DNA of 6,185 bases from Chlamydiota bacterium (GTDB taxonomy: Bacteria; Chlamydiota; Chlamydiia; Chlamydiales; Criblamydiaceae): positions 1 to 6,185 of the forward strand of contig JAJFMC010000386.1 of the NCBI GenBank assembly GCA_021772365.1. The letters are read 5' to 3'. The position numbers were made by a program, and so were the translations under genes. Numbering within the stretch: the stretch's first letter is position 1; each line of letters opens with the position of its first letter. A model generated the notes under the pieces. The model was given only the letters and a program-made list of their open reading frames with translations. It was not told the DNA's origin and did no database searches. This document shows positions 5,904-6,185 of the stretch, piece after piece.

Positions 5904-6185
5904 TTAAGAACGAAAGACGTTGTCGTGAGCAGGGAGGGAATTGCGTGTGTCCACAATGGGGACACCATGCGACAGAACTTCTTGCGGACAAAAGCAACTG
6001 TGTGCTGTGGCGAGTAAGAAGCAGTCGTACTCACAAGAGGGGTGCTCGCTTTTCATTCCGATGAATTCTTTGTATTTTCTGTTTTGCGGAATTTCCGGTA
6101 GATACGGGTCGTAGTAGTTGATACGGGCACCTTTTTCAGAGAGTAAGCGCATCAGCTCTAGGCTTGGGCTTTCACGCATATCGTC
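5904..6185 (-). CDS. UDP-N-acetylhexosamine/UDP-glucose 6-dehydrogenase-type enzyme, C-terminal fragment
   Basis: The frame is open to the window edge and gives the last 93 residues of a protein that starts outside the window. It opens with DDMRESPSLELMRLLSEKGARINYYDPYLP, the conserved DDxRESP start of the UDP-binding C-terminal domain of nucleotide-sugar dehydrogenases. It continues with YDCFLLATAHS and PIVDTRN near the end, both typical of the family. The spacing and the EIPQNRKY segment look most like WbpA/TviB-type UDP-GlcNAc or UDP-GlcNAcA-pathway dehydrogenases rather than plain UDP-glucose dehydrogenase. Such enzymes oxidise the sugar C6 to a carboxylate with NAD+ for lipopolysaccharide, capsule or glycan synthesis. 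The catalytic cysteine and NAD-binding domain would lie outside the window. The protein ends eleven residues after VDTRN, about normal, with a stop codon that overlaps the adjoining inverted repeat. Confidence 0.85.
   Translation of the reverse strand, partial: DDMRESPSLELMRLLSEKGARINYYDPYLPEIPQNRKYKEFIGMKSEHPSCEYDCFLLATAHSCFCPQEVLSHGVPIVDTRNSLPAHDNVFRS

Larger units (their letters stand above)
5745..5905. repeat. 161-bp imperfect palindrome, possible MITE or structured intergenic repeat
   Basis: The two ends are perfect 12-base inverted repeats: AAGAGGGAATTG (5745-5756) against CAATTCCCTCTT (5894-5905). Complementarity continues inward with a second block, GTTTTCTAGG (5773-5782) against CCTAGAAAAC (5867-5876), and a third, CTCGC (5794-5798) against GCGAG (5851-5855), with imperfect matches between, so each arm is about 54 bases. 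The central 52 bases include further hairpin sequence. The right terminus coincides with the dehydrogenase stop codon (5904-5906). There is no transposase and no obvious target duplication. The short frames through it on both strands look like chance. It dominates the 281-base gene-free stretch 5623-5903; the remainder, 5634-5744, shows nothing else I can support. It could be a non-autonomous mobile element, a REP-like repeat or a structured RNA/terminator region. Confidence 0.7.

Noticed and set aside
5682..6017. Plus-strand 111-codon and overlapping minus-strand 72-codon frames
   Set aside because: Both run through the palindrome; the plus frame also runs antisense into the dehydrogenase. 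No ribosome site or protein motif supports them; they are explained by the repeat.

Overview
The window comes from an AT-rich bacterial chromosome (roughly 40% G+C by eye) with tightly packed genes and clear Shine-Dalgarno sequences. A nucleotide-sugar dehydrogenase of the kind used for surface polysaccharide and a gene with a Sec-type signal peptide suggest a Gram-negative organism. The style of the signal-peptide protein and of the structured intergenic repeat reminds me of environmental Chlamydiae (Parachlamydia/Waddlia/Simkania-like), but an AT-rich gammaproteobacterium such as a Legionella relative fits about as well. The taxonomic call is weak.

Left part (1-4499): a 160-base control region precedes a plus-strand three-gene cluster. 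The control region holds a 21-bp palindrome with arms TAAGTGT and ACACTAA, overlapping a possible promoter. A strong Shine-Dalgarno sequence points out of the left edge, suggesting a divergent gene just outside. The cluster encodes (i) an NrtR-type regulator, a Nudix domain plus winged helix; (ii) a 770-residue fusion of a class A FAD monooxygenase-like domain, a ferredoxin-NAD(P)+-reductase-like module and a plant-type [2Fe-2S] ferredoxin; and (iii) a DUF2817 protein related to zinc carboxypeptidases/aspartoacylases with its predicted metal and catalytic residues intact. Gaps are 67 and 76 bases, and a good intrinsic terminator follows, so this looks like one operon. My reading (inference) is a redox catabolic or detoxification operon: the fusion enzyme oxidises a small molecule with NAD(P)H, the DUF2817 enzyme hydrolyses an amide or peptide-like bond in the same substrate or its product, and the Nudix regulator ties expression to the NAD+/ADP-ribose state.

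Right part (4501-6185): two minus-strand genes. One is an uncharacterised 373-residue protein with an N-terminal signal peptide and an ATP-grasp-like core, an unusual combination. The other is the C-terminal 93 residues of a UDP-N-acetylhexosamine/UDP-glucose dehydrogenase-type enzyme that runs off the right edge. Between them (5623-5903) there is no credible gene. That stretch is dominated by a 161-bp imperfect palindrome with two hairpins nested inside, whose right end overlaps the dehydrogenase stop codon; it is probably a repeat element or MITE, or a structured RNA/terminator.

I found no tRNA, rRNA, CRISPR array, transposase or origin.
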